Positions 1 to 7,747 of a DNA stretch of 64,000 bases are shown here, one piece after another. Origin of the DNA: Gracilimonas sp040117685. GTDB taxonomy: Bacteria > Bacteroidota > Rhodothermia > Balneolales > Balneolaceae. A program made the translations under genes and the position numbers. The stretch covers positions 186,001 through 250,000 of the forward strand of contig NZ_JBEDYP020000012.1 in assembly GCF_040117685.2 (NCBI RefSeq). The letters run 5' to 3'. The notes under the pieces are model-generated. The model worked only from the letters and a program-made list of their open reading frames with translations. It did no database searches and was not told the DNA's origin. Every line of letters begins with the position of its first letter. The first letter of the stretch is position 1.

Positions 1-59
1 AAGAAGTGATGATTGATCAGGAAAATGTGAAAGAATTTATTCAGCAAAATAAAGCCTGA
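1..59 (+). CDS. C-terminal end of an unidentified protein (partial)
   Basis: An open frame (reading phase starts at base 3) runs in from the left edge and stops with TGA at 57-59, giving the last 18 residues, EVMIDQENVKEFIQQNKA. It is followed 28 nt later by a strong intrinsic terminator, which fits a real gene end. The fragment is too short to assign to a family. Confidence 0.5.
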   Translation, partial: EVMIDQENVKEFIQQNKA

Positions 60-86
60 TAGATACTACATTCATAATGAATAGTT

Positions 87-123
87 AAGGTTACGCAATT
101 ATGATTGTGTAACCTTTTTTTTT
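87..123 (+). terminator. Intrinsic terminator
   Basis: Left arm 87-99 and right arm 104-116 form a 13-bp stem (one G-T wobble) around a 4-nt loop, followed by a run of nine T ending at 123. It separates the partial upstream gene from yqeY. Confidence 0.85.
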
Positions 124-152
124 GGTTATTTTCAGCGACGGAGGAAGTTACT

Positions 153-611
153 ATGACGATTAAAGAACAGATTATTTCAGACATCAAGGATGCGATGAAA
201 GCCAAACAGCAGGATAAGCTGCGGGTTTTACGCTCTTTGAAGGCAAAGCTGATGGAAAAAGAAATAAGCGAACGGCAAGGCGGTGAAGCAAAACTCACCG
301 ATGAGCAGGCCGTTGAAGTGCTGATGAAAGCTGCCAAGCAGCGTAAAGAATCCATTGAGCAGTTTGAAGAAGGAGGCAGAGAAGATCTGGCCGAGAATGA
401 AAAAAAGGAGCTGAAAATTATAGAAGCTTACCTCCCGGAAATGATGGGCGAAGATGAAGTCCGCAGTATAGTCAAAGAGAAAATAGAAGCCCTTGGAGCC
501 TCGGGCATGCAGGACATGGGCAAAGTGATGGGCCCTCTTATGGGGCAGTTGAAAGGCAAAGCAGATGGATCAATCGTAAGCCGAATCGTAAAAGAAGAAC
601 TCGGGGGATAG
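153..611 (+). CDS. yqeY: GatB/YqeY domain-containing protein
   Basis: A 152-residue protein of the YqeY family, whose single helical domain is related to the tRNA-binding tail of the GatB amidotransferase subunit; the cellular role is not settled. The start is placed at the ATG at 153 because a GGAGGA ribosome site lies at 140-145, while the longer open frame begins inside the preceding terminator. The N-terminus (MTIKEQIISDIKDAMKAK) and the motif AYLPEMMGEDE are typical. The gene starts a tight run: the cvpA-like gene begins 3 nt downstream and tyrS abuts that. Family assignment is firm, function is not. Confidence 0.85.
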   Translation: MTIKEQIISDIKDAMKAKQQDKLRVLRSLKAKLMEKEISERQGGEAKLTDEQAVEVLMKAAKQRKESIEQFEEGGREDLAENEKKELKIIEAYLPEMMGEDEVRSIVKEKIEALGASGMQDMGKVMGPLMGQLKGKADGSIVSRIVKEELGG

Positions 612-614
612 TGA

Positions 615-1184
615 ATGCTGATCCTTGACCTGATTATTGCCACACCCATACTTTACTTTGGCTACAAAGGGGCTGTAAATGGATTGGTAAAAGAAGTGCT
701 CAATATTGTAGCAATTATACTAGCGGTTTTCCTGACCTTTAATTACCTGGATGCCTTTACCGGCATCATAGCACCGCTTTTTGAAGAGGGGACTTCATAC
801 GTGCCGTTTGTATCAGGTGCTATCCTGTTTATAGGCACCATCGGTATTGTTGCTTTGATAGCGTATGGCACCAAAGAGCTTTTGAAAGCAGTTAAACTAA
901 GCATGGTAAATCGAATTTTGGGTGCTACCTTTGGCGCCCTGAAAAGCGGACTGGTAGTAAGTGCCGTACTGCTGCTTTTAGCGGGTTTTAATGTACCGGG
1001 TGAACAAGCCAGAAATGAATCCTATTTATACCCCTATGTGATTTACCTGGCTCCCTTAACCTACAATGGTGTGGCCCTGGTGTATCCGGGCGCCGAAAAT
1101 TACACCGAAACGCTGAAGGCAAACATCAGTGATCACAATCCCTTAGAAAACATTCCATTTTTAAACGATAATACAGATAACTAA
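615..1184 (+). CDS. CvpA family membrane protein
   Basis: A 189-residue integral membrane protein with about four hydrophobic segments (roughly residues 3-15, 27-45, 65-85 and 108-127). The opening, MLILDLIIATPILYFGYKGA followed by NGLVKEVLNIV, is the usual CvpA pattern. CvpA proteins were first linked to colicin V export in E. coli and more generally to envelope homeostasis; no enzymatic activity is known. The gene lies 3 nt after yqeY and its stop codon abuts the tyrS start, so the three are probably co-transcribed. I see no specific regulatory signal. Confidence 0.8.
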   Translation: MLILDLIIATPILYFGYKGAVNGLVKEVLNIVAIILAVFLTFNYLDAFTGIIAPLFEEGTSYVPFVSGAILFIGTIGIVALIAYGTKELLKAVKLSMVNRILGATFGALKSGLVVSAVLLLLAGFNVPGEQARNESYLYPYVIYLAPLTYNGVALVYPGAENYTETLKANISDHNPLENIPFLNDNTDN

Positions 1185-2399
1185 ATGTCATTTTTACCTG
1201 TTGAGGAACAACTTGAAATCATCCGTCGTGGTACGATAGAAATTGTTCCTGAAGAAGAACTCATTAAAAAGCTCAAGAAATCAAAAAAGGAAAACAAGCC
1301 CCTGAAAATTAAGCTGGGGGTAGATCCAACCCGGCCCGACTTACATTTAGGTCATTCTGTTATTCTTCGGAAAATGAGGCAGTTCCAGGATTTGGGGCAT
1401 GAAGTTATTCTCATTATCGGAGGATTTACCGCCATGATCGGGGATCCAACCGGTCAGAACAAAACCCGCCCGCCACTCACAATGGAAGAGGTTAAGGAAA
1501 ATGCCCAAACCTATATTGAGCAGGCCAACAGCATTTTAGATGAAAGCAAACTCACCCTTACCAACAATTACGACTGGCTGGGTGAGATGGATTTTATGGA
1601 TGTCATCAAGCTATCGTCAAAACTGACGGTTGCCCGAATGATTGAGCGTGATGATTTCTCCAAGCGGTTTGAGAATAATGAGCCGATTTCTTTGCATGAG
1701 TTTCTGTATCCGCTGGCACAAGGTCAGGATTCTGTTCACCTGAAGTCAGATGTTGAGTTGGGAGGAACGGATCAGAAATTTAACCTGCTTGTAGGCAGAC
1801 AACTTCAGAAAGAAGATGGCCAGGACCCGCAGGTTTGCCTGATGATGCCTTTGCTTGTAGGTACCGATGGTTCGGCAAAAATGTCTAAATCCTACGATAA
1901 CTACATTGGGATTAATGAAGAGCCGAATGATATGTACGGTAAAGCCCTGTCCATTCCGGACGATCTGATTTACACCTACTACGAGTTGGTTACCGATGTG
2001 GAAACAGCGCAGCTTCCGGCGATCAAAGAGAAGATTGAGAAGGACCCGCGAAATGCTAAGCACGACCTGGCTTTCACTATTGTGCGTATGTACCACGGGG
2101 AGGAAGCTGCCAAGGGGGCAAAAACACACTTTGAGCAAACAGTAATTAACAAGGAAGTTCCGGATGATGCCCCTGAATTTTTCTTCGAAACCGGTGAGGA
2201 AATTCGCCTACTGGATATTGTGGCTGAGACGGGGTTCTCCCCAAGTAATGGGGAAACCAAGCGTATGATTAAGCAGGGTGGCATCAGTATTGATGATGAA
2301 AAAGTGACAGATAAAAATCACTCCATCACCTTTTCAGAAGGAGATGAATTTGCCCTGAAAGTAGGAAAAAGAAATTTCGGAATTTTAAAAGCAAAATAA
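1185..2399 (+). CDS. tyrS: Tyrosyl-tRNA synthetase
   Basis: A 404-residue class I aminoacyl-tRNA synthetase that charges tRNA-Tyr. The HIGH-type signature appears as HLGH within PDLHLGHSVIL near residue 54, and the KMSKS loop is exact (near residue 232). An S4-like RNA-binding domain closes the C-terminus (TKRMIKQGGISIDDEKV). The motif layout and length match the TyrRS type with a close KMSKS and C-terminal S4. The start ATG follows the cvpA stop directly. There is no room for a T-box leader, so expression depends on the upstream operon promoter. Confidence 0.95.
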   Translation: MSFLPVEEQLEIIRRGTIEIVPEEELIKKLKKSKKENKPLKIKLGVDPTRPDLHLGHSVILRKMRQFQDLGHEVILIIGGFTAMIGDPTGQNKTRPPLTMEEVKENAQTYIEQANSILDESKLTLTNNYDWLGEMDFMDVIKLSSKLTVARMIERDDFSKRFENNEPISLHEFLYPLAQGQDSVHLKSDVELGGTDQKFNLLVGRQLQKEDGQDPQVCLMMPLLVGTDGSAKMSKSYDNYIGINEEPNDMYGKALSIPDDLIYTYYELVTDVETAQLPAIKEKIEKDPRNAKHDLAFTIVRMYHGEEAAKGAKTHFEQTVINKEVPDDAPEFFFETGEEIRLLDIVAETGFSPSNGETKRMIKQGGISIDDEKVTDKNHSITFSEGDEFALKVGKRNFGILKAK

Positions 2400-2405
2400 G
2401 CCGGC

Positions 2406-3173
2406 TTGACAAAAATCAGTTCATACAATGTAAACGGTATCAGAGCCGCTCACCGCAAAGGGTTTGTGGATTGGGTGGGAGAAAGCGATCCGGATATTAT
2501 TTGCATACAGGAACTTCGGGCACTCGAGAATCAGGTTCCTGAAGAAGTAAAAGAGCTGGGGTATCATGAATACTATCATGTAGCCGAAAAGAAAGGATAT
2601 TCCGGGGTGGCTATTTACTCAAAAGAGAAGCCGAAGAAAATTGAAGAGGGAATCGGTGTTGACTGGATTGACAGTGAAGGCCGGGTGATCATGGCCGAGT
2701 ATGACAGCTTCAGAGTATTCAGCATTTATGCTCCCAGCGGAACCACCGGAGACATTCGGCAGGATATGAAAATGGACTTCCTGGATAACTTCATCCGTTT
2801 TGGAAAAAAGTTTGCTGAAGATGACAAGCCCTCGGTTTTTTGTGGGGACTTTAATATTTGTCACACCGAAATAGACATTCATAATCCGGATAAGCAACAT
2901 AAGACGTCCGGTTTTCTGCCTGAAGAACGGGCCTGGGTAACGGATTTCCTTGAGGTTGGATATAATGATGTATTCAGAAGGATTCACCCCGGAAAAACAG
3001 ACCTGTATAGCTGGTGGAGTTATCGCGCTGCTTCCAAAGAAAGGAATAAAGGCTGGAGAATTGATTATCATTTGGCGACCAATGCATTAGCTGAAAAAGC
3101 AAAGGTGGCTGAAATAGAAAAAAAATGGGATATTTCGGATCATGCTCCCGTCAGTGTTGTATATGATGTATGA
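2406..3173 (+). CDS. xth: Exodeoxyribonuclease III / AP endonuclease
   Basis: A 255-residue exonuclease-endonuclease-phosphatase fold protein acting at abasic sites in base excision repair. Visible family motifs are SYNVNGIRAAHRKGF at the start, CIQELRA (metal-binding Glu), CGDFNICHTEIDI, KGWRIDYHLATN and the catalytic SDHAPVSV near the end. The start codon is TTG at 2406; no ATG fits better because the N-terminal strand KISSYNVNGIR begins immediately. It lies 6 nt after tyrS and probably belongs to the same transcript. Confidence 0.93.
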   Translation: MTKISSYNVNGIRAAHRKGFVDWVGESDPDIICIQELRALENQVPEEVKELGYHEYYHVAEKKGYSGVAIYSKEKPKKIEEGIGVDWIDSEGRVIMAEYDSFRVFSIYAPSGTTGDIRQDMKMDFLDNFIRFGKKFAEDDKPSVFCGDFNICHTEIDIHNPDKQHKTSGFLPEERAWVTDFLEVGYNDVFRRIHPGKTDLYSWWSYRAASKERNKGWRIDYHLATNALAEKAKVAEIEKKWDISDHAPVSVVYDV

Positions 3174-3227
3174 GCGAACAATGCCACCCTGCATAAAGTT
3201 TTGACTTCACGAAATAGGTGAGACACA

Positions 3228-3677
3228 ATGGGAACACATTACGACGGTACGGACGAAGAAAAGTCGACACTTAACGCGTTTATCAAATTAATGCGAGCCT
3301 CAGAAAGCTTGAACGGCCGTCTTTCCCGCCACTTATCAGATGCCAATCTTACCGTTAGTCAGTTCGGAACCCTTGAAGCACTACTGCATCTCGGTCCACT
3401 AAATCAGAGAGAACTTGGCCAAAAGCTATTAAAAAGCGGAGGTAACATAACCCTGGTGATCGACAATCTTCAAAAAAACGGCCTGGTTGAAAAGAAAACG
3501 GACCCGAATGATCGCCGGGCTGTTATCATCAGCTTAACTCAAAAAGGGAGATCTTTTATAGAAGAACTCTTTCCTCAACACCTGGACAAAATCAAAGAAG
3601 AGTTCAGATGCCTCAGCATGAAAGAAAGAGAACAACTGGCCGGCATTTGTAAGAAGCTGGGCCAAAAACCGGAATAA
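3228..3677 (+). CDS. MarR family transcriptional regulator
   Basis: A 149-residue winged-helix regulator. The recognition region reads LNQRELGQKLLKSGGNI, followed by the wing with the conserved DPNDRRAVIISLTQKG, which is the MarR signature. Helices at both ends would form the dimer. MarR proteins usually repress neighbouring efflux or stress genes in response to small phenolic ligands; here the neighbours are a repair enzyme upstream and a convergent methyltransferase, so the target cannot be inferred. It has its own 54-nt upstream gap, so it may be separately transcribed. Confidence 0.88.
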   Translation: MGTHYDGTDEEKSTLNAFIKLMRASESLNGRLSRHLSDANLTVSQFGTLEALLHLGPLNQRELGQKLLKSGGNITLVIDNLQKNGLVEKKTDPNDRRAVIISLTQKGRSFIEELFPQHLDKIKEEFRCLSMKEREQLAGICKKLGQKPE

Positions 3678-3722
3678 GGGTTCTTAAGAAAAGTATAAAA
3701 CGGCGATCTGCAACTCAGCAGA

Positions 3723-4277
3723 CTATCCTTTCACTGACTCATAAATATAATAGGGCGGGATGTTCTTCCAGCAAAAGTCGGTGGTATAATTGTTGAAGAC
3801 CTCAGTCAATGGTTTTTTAAGGTGCCCCGATGTTTGATAAGCAAGGAAGGAGCCGTCTTCCCTTAACACCTGTTGGGTTTTTCCGAGAATATCGATTTTC
3901 ATATCCCAGTCAAAAAAGGAAAAGGGGATACCGGAGACCACGTGATCAACAGCCCCGATAACTTCTTCGGGAAGGAGGTTCATTATCTCTTCCACGCTTT
4001 CATGGAAAACGGTAATTCGTTCATCCTGAATTTCGCTCAGTTCTCTGTAAAAATTATCGTTGGTTTCGAATACAAAAAGCCGGGCATCAGGGCTCATTTT
4101 CTTCAGGAAATGCTTGGTGAAAACACCGGTTCCGCCTCCATATTCCACAATGGTTTTTGTGGTGGTGAAGTCGATATGCTCGCATAGTTTACGCACACAG
4201 TATTTGGAAGAAGGAGTTATAGAAGCAACGTCTTTATCGGTTGCAAATGATTTTAAAAACGTTAGTGTGTTTTTCAT
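3723..4277 (-). CDS. SAM-dependent methyltransferase, phospholipid N-methyltransferase-like
   Basis: A 184-residue class I methyltransferase. Motif I is VEYGGGTGVFTKHFLK near residue 44, preceded by an N-terminal segment (FATDKDVASITPSSKYCVRKL) that resembles the PmtA/COG3963 phospholipid N-methyltransferases and KsgA-like enzymes. VSGIPFSFF near residue 114 occupies the motif IV position. A role in phosphatidylethanolamine methylation is possible by family resemblance only. The gene is 6 nt from the uvrB stop on the same strand, so it is probably co-transcribed with uvrB. Confidence 0.7.
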   Translation of the reverse strand: MKNTLTFLKSFATDKDVASITPSSKYCVRKLCEHIDFTTTKTIVEYGGGTGVFTKHFLKKMSPDARLFVFETNDNFYRELSEIQDERITVFHESVEEIMNLLPEEVIGAVDHVVSGIPFSFFDWDMKIDILGKTQQVLREDGSFLAYQTSGHLKKPLTEVFNNYTTDFCWKNIPPYYIYESVKG

Positions 4278-4283
4278 TGGTTG

Positions 4284-6335
4284 CTATAATTCTTGTTCTA
4301 ATTGTGCTATTTGATCCCGAATACGAGCCGCTTCCTCGAACTCCATGTTCTTGGCTGCGTGAACCATGGTTTCGCGAAGGTGCTCAATAAGCTTGTCTTT
4401 GCTTTCGAAGGTAACCTCCTTCATCGCCGGGCTGGCTTTATACTGAATGCCATCCTCAGCAACTTTCACCACCTCGAGGGCTTCTTCATCGGCCTCCTCG
4501 TCTTTGCTTGCAAAGTCAAAACTTTGATTTGAAATTAGTGCCGGATCAACCAAAGGTTTCAATTCTTTTTTAATGGTCTCGGGCGTAATTCCATGCTTCT
4601 CATTGTATTCTTCCTGTAGCTTCCGTCGCCGTCTGGTTTCATCCACCACTTTCTGTATGCTATTTGTAATTTTATCGGCATACAAAATAGCCTTTCCGCC
4701 GACATTACGTGCTGCACGTCCAACGATCTGGAATAACGAAGTTTCCGATCTCAGGAATCCTTCCTTATCCGCATCCATGATGGCCACCAGGCTGAGTTCA
4801 GGAATATCAATTCCCTCACGCAACAAGTTAATGCCTACAAGTACATCAAAATCTCCGCGGCGGAATTTATATAAAACTTCGATTCTTTCAAGAGCATTTA
4901 ACTCGCTGTGCATATAAGCGGCACTGATGCCCAGGTTTTTCAGGTACTCACTGAGCTCTTCACTTAATCGTTTAGTCAGCGTAATTACAAGCACACGCTC
5001 TTTCTTCTCTACCTTCTCCTGAATTTCTGCCAGCAGATCATCCACCTGATTGCCTAATGGCCGGATTTCGATTTCAGGTTCCATAAGTCCGGTTGGACGA
5101 ATGATTTGTTCGGTGTAAACGCCACCTGATTTCTCCAGCTCATAATCGCTGGGTGTAGCACTTACAAATATAGCCTGATTGATTAACCCTTCCCACTCAT
5201 CAAAAGTAAGAGGCCGGTTATCAAGAGCAGAAGGAAGGCGAAACCCATGCTCAACCAATTCCACTTTACGGGATCGGTCACCCCCATACATAGCTGAAAT
5301 CTGCGGGACAGTCTGATGGCTTTCATCAACCACCAAAAGAAAGTCATCGGGGAAATAATCGAGCAGGCAATAGGGGCGTTCGCCGGGTTTGCGGGCACTT
5401 AAATAGCGGGAATAATTCTCGATACCTGAGCAATAGCCAATCTCCTGAATCATCTCAATATCAAAGAGGGTGCGCTGCTCGATACGTTTAGCTTCCAGAA
5501 ATTTTTCTTCATCAATTAAAACTTGTCGTCGCCATTCAAGCTCTTCCCTGATTTGTTCAATAGACTGCTCAAGGCGTGATTTAGACGTTACATAGTGTGA
5601 GGCTGGATAGACCCGAAACTCATCAACAGAATCATGAACGGTGCCATCATTGACGTCAAAAAGATGTAGGGACTCAATTTCATCACCCCATTGAGTAATT
5701 CGTAGACCCTCATCCGAATAAGCCGGATACACGTCAATCACATCACCCCGCACCCGAAAAGTACCGCGTTTAAAATCCAGGTCGTTTCGATTGTAATGGA
5801 GATCCACTAAATCATACAGGATAGTATTCCGGGGAATTTCCTGTCCTTTTTTAAGGGTAAGAATCAGCTTTTCATATTCTGAAGGAGAGCCGATACCAAA
5901 AATACAACTTACAGAGGAAACAATGATCACATCCCGGCGCCCGGAAAGTAAGGAACTGGTTGCCCGCAGCCTCAGTCGTTGAATCTCCTCATTAATGGAC
6001 AAATCTTTTTCGATGTATTTATCCTGCGTAGAGATATAGGCTTCCGGCTGATAGTAATCATAATAGGAGATAAAAAACTCAACACGGTTCTCCGGAAAGA
6101 AGTCGCTGAGCTCCCGGTAAAGCTGAGCGGCCAGTGTTTTGTTGTGGCTCATCACCAGGGTTGGTTTCTCCACATTTTCAATCACATTGGCAACGGTTCT
6201 CGTTTTTCCGGAGCCGGTAATCCCAAGCAGGGTCTGGAATTTGTCGCCCGCATTGATGCCCTCCGTAAGTTCGGCAATGGCAGTGGGCTGGTCGCCCGCG
6301 GGTTCGTAAGGTGAGTGAAGTTTAAATTGAGCCAT
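4284..6335 (-). CDS. uvrB: Excinuclease ABC subunit B
   Basis: A 683-residue UvrB, the damage-verifying helicase-like subunit of nucleotide excision repair. It has the Walker A GITGSGKT (residues 38-45), the damage-probing hairpin region with YYDYYQPEAYI near residue 92, and helicase motifs such as VVDESHQT, QIVGRAARN and the C-terminal UVR motif (MEFEEAARIRDQI), which contacts UvrC. Length is normal. Its partner uvrA is in the same window at 19.8 kb but not in the same operon. It is divergent from tyrA across a 211-nt gap. Confidence 0.97.
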   Translation of the reverse strand: MAQFKLHSPYEPAGDQPTAIAELTEGINAGDKFQTLLGITGSGKTRTVANVIENVEKPTLVMSHNKTLAAQLYRELSDFFPENRVEFFISYYDYYQPEAYISTQDKYIEKDLSINEEIQRLRLRATSSLLSGRRDVIIVSSVSCIFGIGSPSEYEKLILTLKKGQEIPRNTILYDLVDLHYNRNDLDFKRGTFRVRGDVIDVYPAYSDEGLRITQWGDEIESLHLFDVNDGTVHDSVDEFRVYPASHYVTSKSRLEQSIEQIREELEWRRQVLIDEEKFLEAKRIEQRTLFDIEMIQEIGYCSGIENYSRYLSARKPGERPYCLLDYFPDDFLLVVDESHQTVPQISAMYGGDRSRKVELVEHGFRLPSALDNRPLTFDEWEGLINQAIFVSATPSDYELEKSGGVYTEQIIRPTGLMEPEIEIRPLGNQVDDLLAEIQEKVEKKERVLVITLTKRLSEELSEYLKNLGISAAYMHSELNALERIEVLYKFRRGDFDVLVGINLLREGIDIPELSLVAIMDADKEGFLRSETSLFQIVGRAARNVGGKAILYADKITNSIQKVVDETRRRRKLQEEYNEKHGITPETIKKELKPLVDPALISNQSFDFASKDEEADEEALEVVKVAEDGIQYKASPAMKEVTFESKDKLIEHLRETMVHAAKNMEFEEAARIRDQIAQLEQEL

Positions 6336-6546
6336 AATTAGCTTTTAAAGGTACAAACTGTAACGTAACTTAGGAAACAAGAACCGTGAAAAATTAATGC
6401 CATCAATCACTAAAGCACGAACAGGCTTTAAGCATTCCAATTGTGCGTTAATAGTAATTCGTTTATTGTTAATCGTGTTCTCTACAACAGAAGTAACCGG
6501 GGTTAACCAAAACGATTACACGAATAACTAAAAAACGAAAAGAAGT
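6336..6546. other. Divergent intergenic region uvrB/tyrA
   Basis: A 211-nt A/T-rich gap that must hold the promoters of uvrB (leftward) and tyrA (rightward). I could not identify a convincing hairpin, repeat or SOS-type operator in it. Confidence 0.4.
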
Positions 6547-7680
6547 ATGTCCCACCGACATAAAGATTTAGAATCGCCCCGAAAACGAATAGATGAAATT
6601 GACGAGCAAATCCTGGACTTACTCTCCGAGCGGGGTGAAATAGTTCGGGATGTCATCAAACGAAAAGTTGAAAATCAGCTGCCCGTTTTTGTGCCGGCCA
6701 GGGAAGAGGAGAAGTCGAAAGCATTCAAAGAGCTTGCCAAAAATAAAGGTATTGACCCGGAATGGGCTGAAGACTTTCTGCGCATGATCATGACGGCCTC
6801 GCGGGCTACGCAATCGCAGGAAACCTTTCCCATTGCTACTGAAGAACCCAAGCATATTCTGTTTATAGGTGGTGAAGGCGGAATGGGAAATCTGTATAAG
6901 CGAATGGCCGATCAAACCGGGCATACAACCTATTCCATAGACAAAAAGAACTGGCATGAGTTGGAAGAAATGTCGCCAAAGCTGGACATGGTTATTGTTA
7001 CCGTTCCAATCAACGTAACGGAAAGTGTGATTGAAAGGCTGGGTGGGCGGCTGAAAAAAGAAACCATTCTGGCCGACTTCACCAGTAACAAATCAAACCC
7101 TATCCAGGCGATGCTGGAAGCACATGAAGGTCCGGTTGTTGGATTACACCCCATGCACGGCCCGGATGTTCAGAATTTGTCCAAGCAGCTGATGGTATTT
7201 TGTGATGCACGGGATGGTGAGCAGGCTAAATGGTTTCAGGACCAATGCGAGCTTTGGGGAATGCGGGTAATACATGCCGACCCGGAAAAGCACGATCATG
7301 TGATGCACCTGGTTCAGGGATTAAGACACTTTGTGGCTCTGCTGCACGGTTCGTTCATGGAAGAGTATGATCTGAAACCGGCCGATATGCTCGACTACTC
7401 ATCGCCAATTTACCGGGCAGAATTAATGATGACGGGGCGGATTTTTGCTCAGGATGCCGAGCTGTATGCAGACATTGTATTTGCCAATAAAGAGCGCCGT
7501 GACTTACTGCTAAAGTTCTTTGATCATCACAAGAAACTGGTGCAAATGGTAGAAAAAAATGACCGGCAAGGATTCATTAAAGAGTTTGAAGGGGTGACTG
7601 ACTTCTTTGGAAAGTTTGCGACCCAAGCACTTAACGAGAGTGGATATTTAATAAACCGCCTGGCAGACCGTTTTGCTTAA
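6547..7680 (+). CDS. tyrA: Bifunctional chorismate mutase / prephenate dehydrogenase
   Basis: A 377-residue T-protein-like enzyme of tyrosine synthesis. Residues about 10-95 form an AroQ-type chorismate mutase (RKRIDEIDEQILDLLSERG with the conserved Arg residues). From about residue 105 a Rossmann domain begins (ILFIGGEGGMGNLYKRM), followed by a prephenate dehydrogenase domain with GLHPMHGPDV carrying the expected catalytic His. The order CM-PDH matches the enterobacterial T-protein. It stands alone, well separated from the protease gene downstream. Feedback control by tyrosine is known for the family; nothing in the leader shows attenuation. Confidence 0.92.
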   Translation: MSHRHKDLESPRKRIDEIDEQILDLLSERGEIVRDVIKRKVENQLPVFVPAREEEKSKAFKELAKNKGIDPEWAEDFLRMIMTASRATQSQETFPIATEEPKHILFIGGEGGMGNLYKRMADQTGHTTYSIDKKNWHELEEMSPKLDMVIVTVPINVTESVIERLGGRLKKETILADFTSNKSNPIQAMLEAHEGPVVGLHPMHGPDVQNLSKQLMVFCDARDGEQAKWFQDQCELWGMRVIHADPEKHDHVMHLVQGLRHFVALLHGSFMEEYDLKPADMLDYSSPIYRAELMMTGRIFAQDAELYADIVFANKERRDLLLKFFDHHKKLVQMVEKNDRQGFIKEFEGVTDFFGKFATQALNESGYLINRLADRFA

Positions 7681-7705
7681 AATCGGTTTTATTCACATAG
7701 ATTTG
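7672..7705 (+). promoter_or_regulatory. Bacteroidota-type promoter candidate
   Basis: TTTG at 7672-7675 and TAGATTTG at 7698-7705 match the -33 (TTTG) and -7 (TAnnTTTG) elements known for Bacteroidota primary sigma promoters, with a 22-nt gap. It lies 42 nt upstream of the metalloprotease start. The -33 element overlaps the 3' end of tyrA. Confidence 0.5.
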
Positions 7706-7747
7706 TGATATTTACAGAAGAAACAGAAAACTATCAGTAAAGTAGAG

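Noticed and set aside
105..152. Longer yqeY N-terminus
   Set aside because: It would start within the upstream terminator stem; the ATG at 153 has a strong ribosome site and gives the family-typical N-terminus.
1100..1184. T-box leader before tyrS
   Set aside because: The tyrS start abuts the cvpA stop, leaving no untranslated leader.
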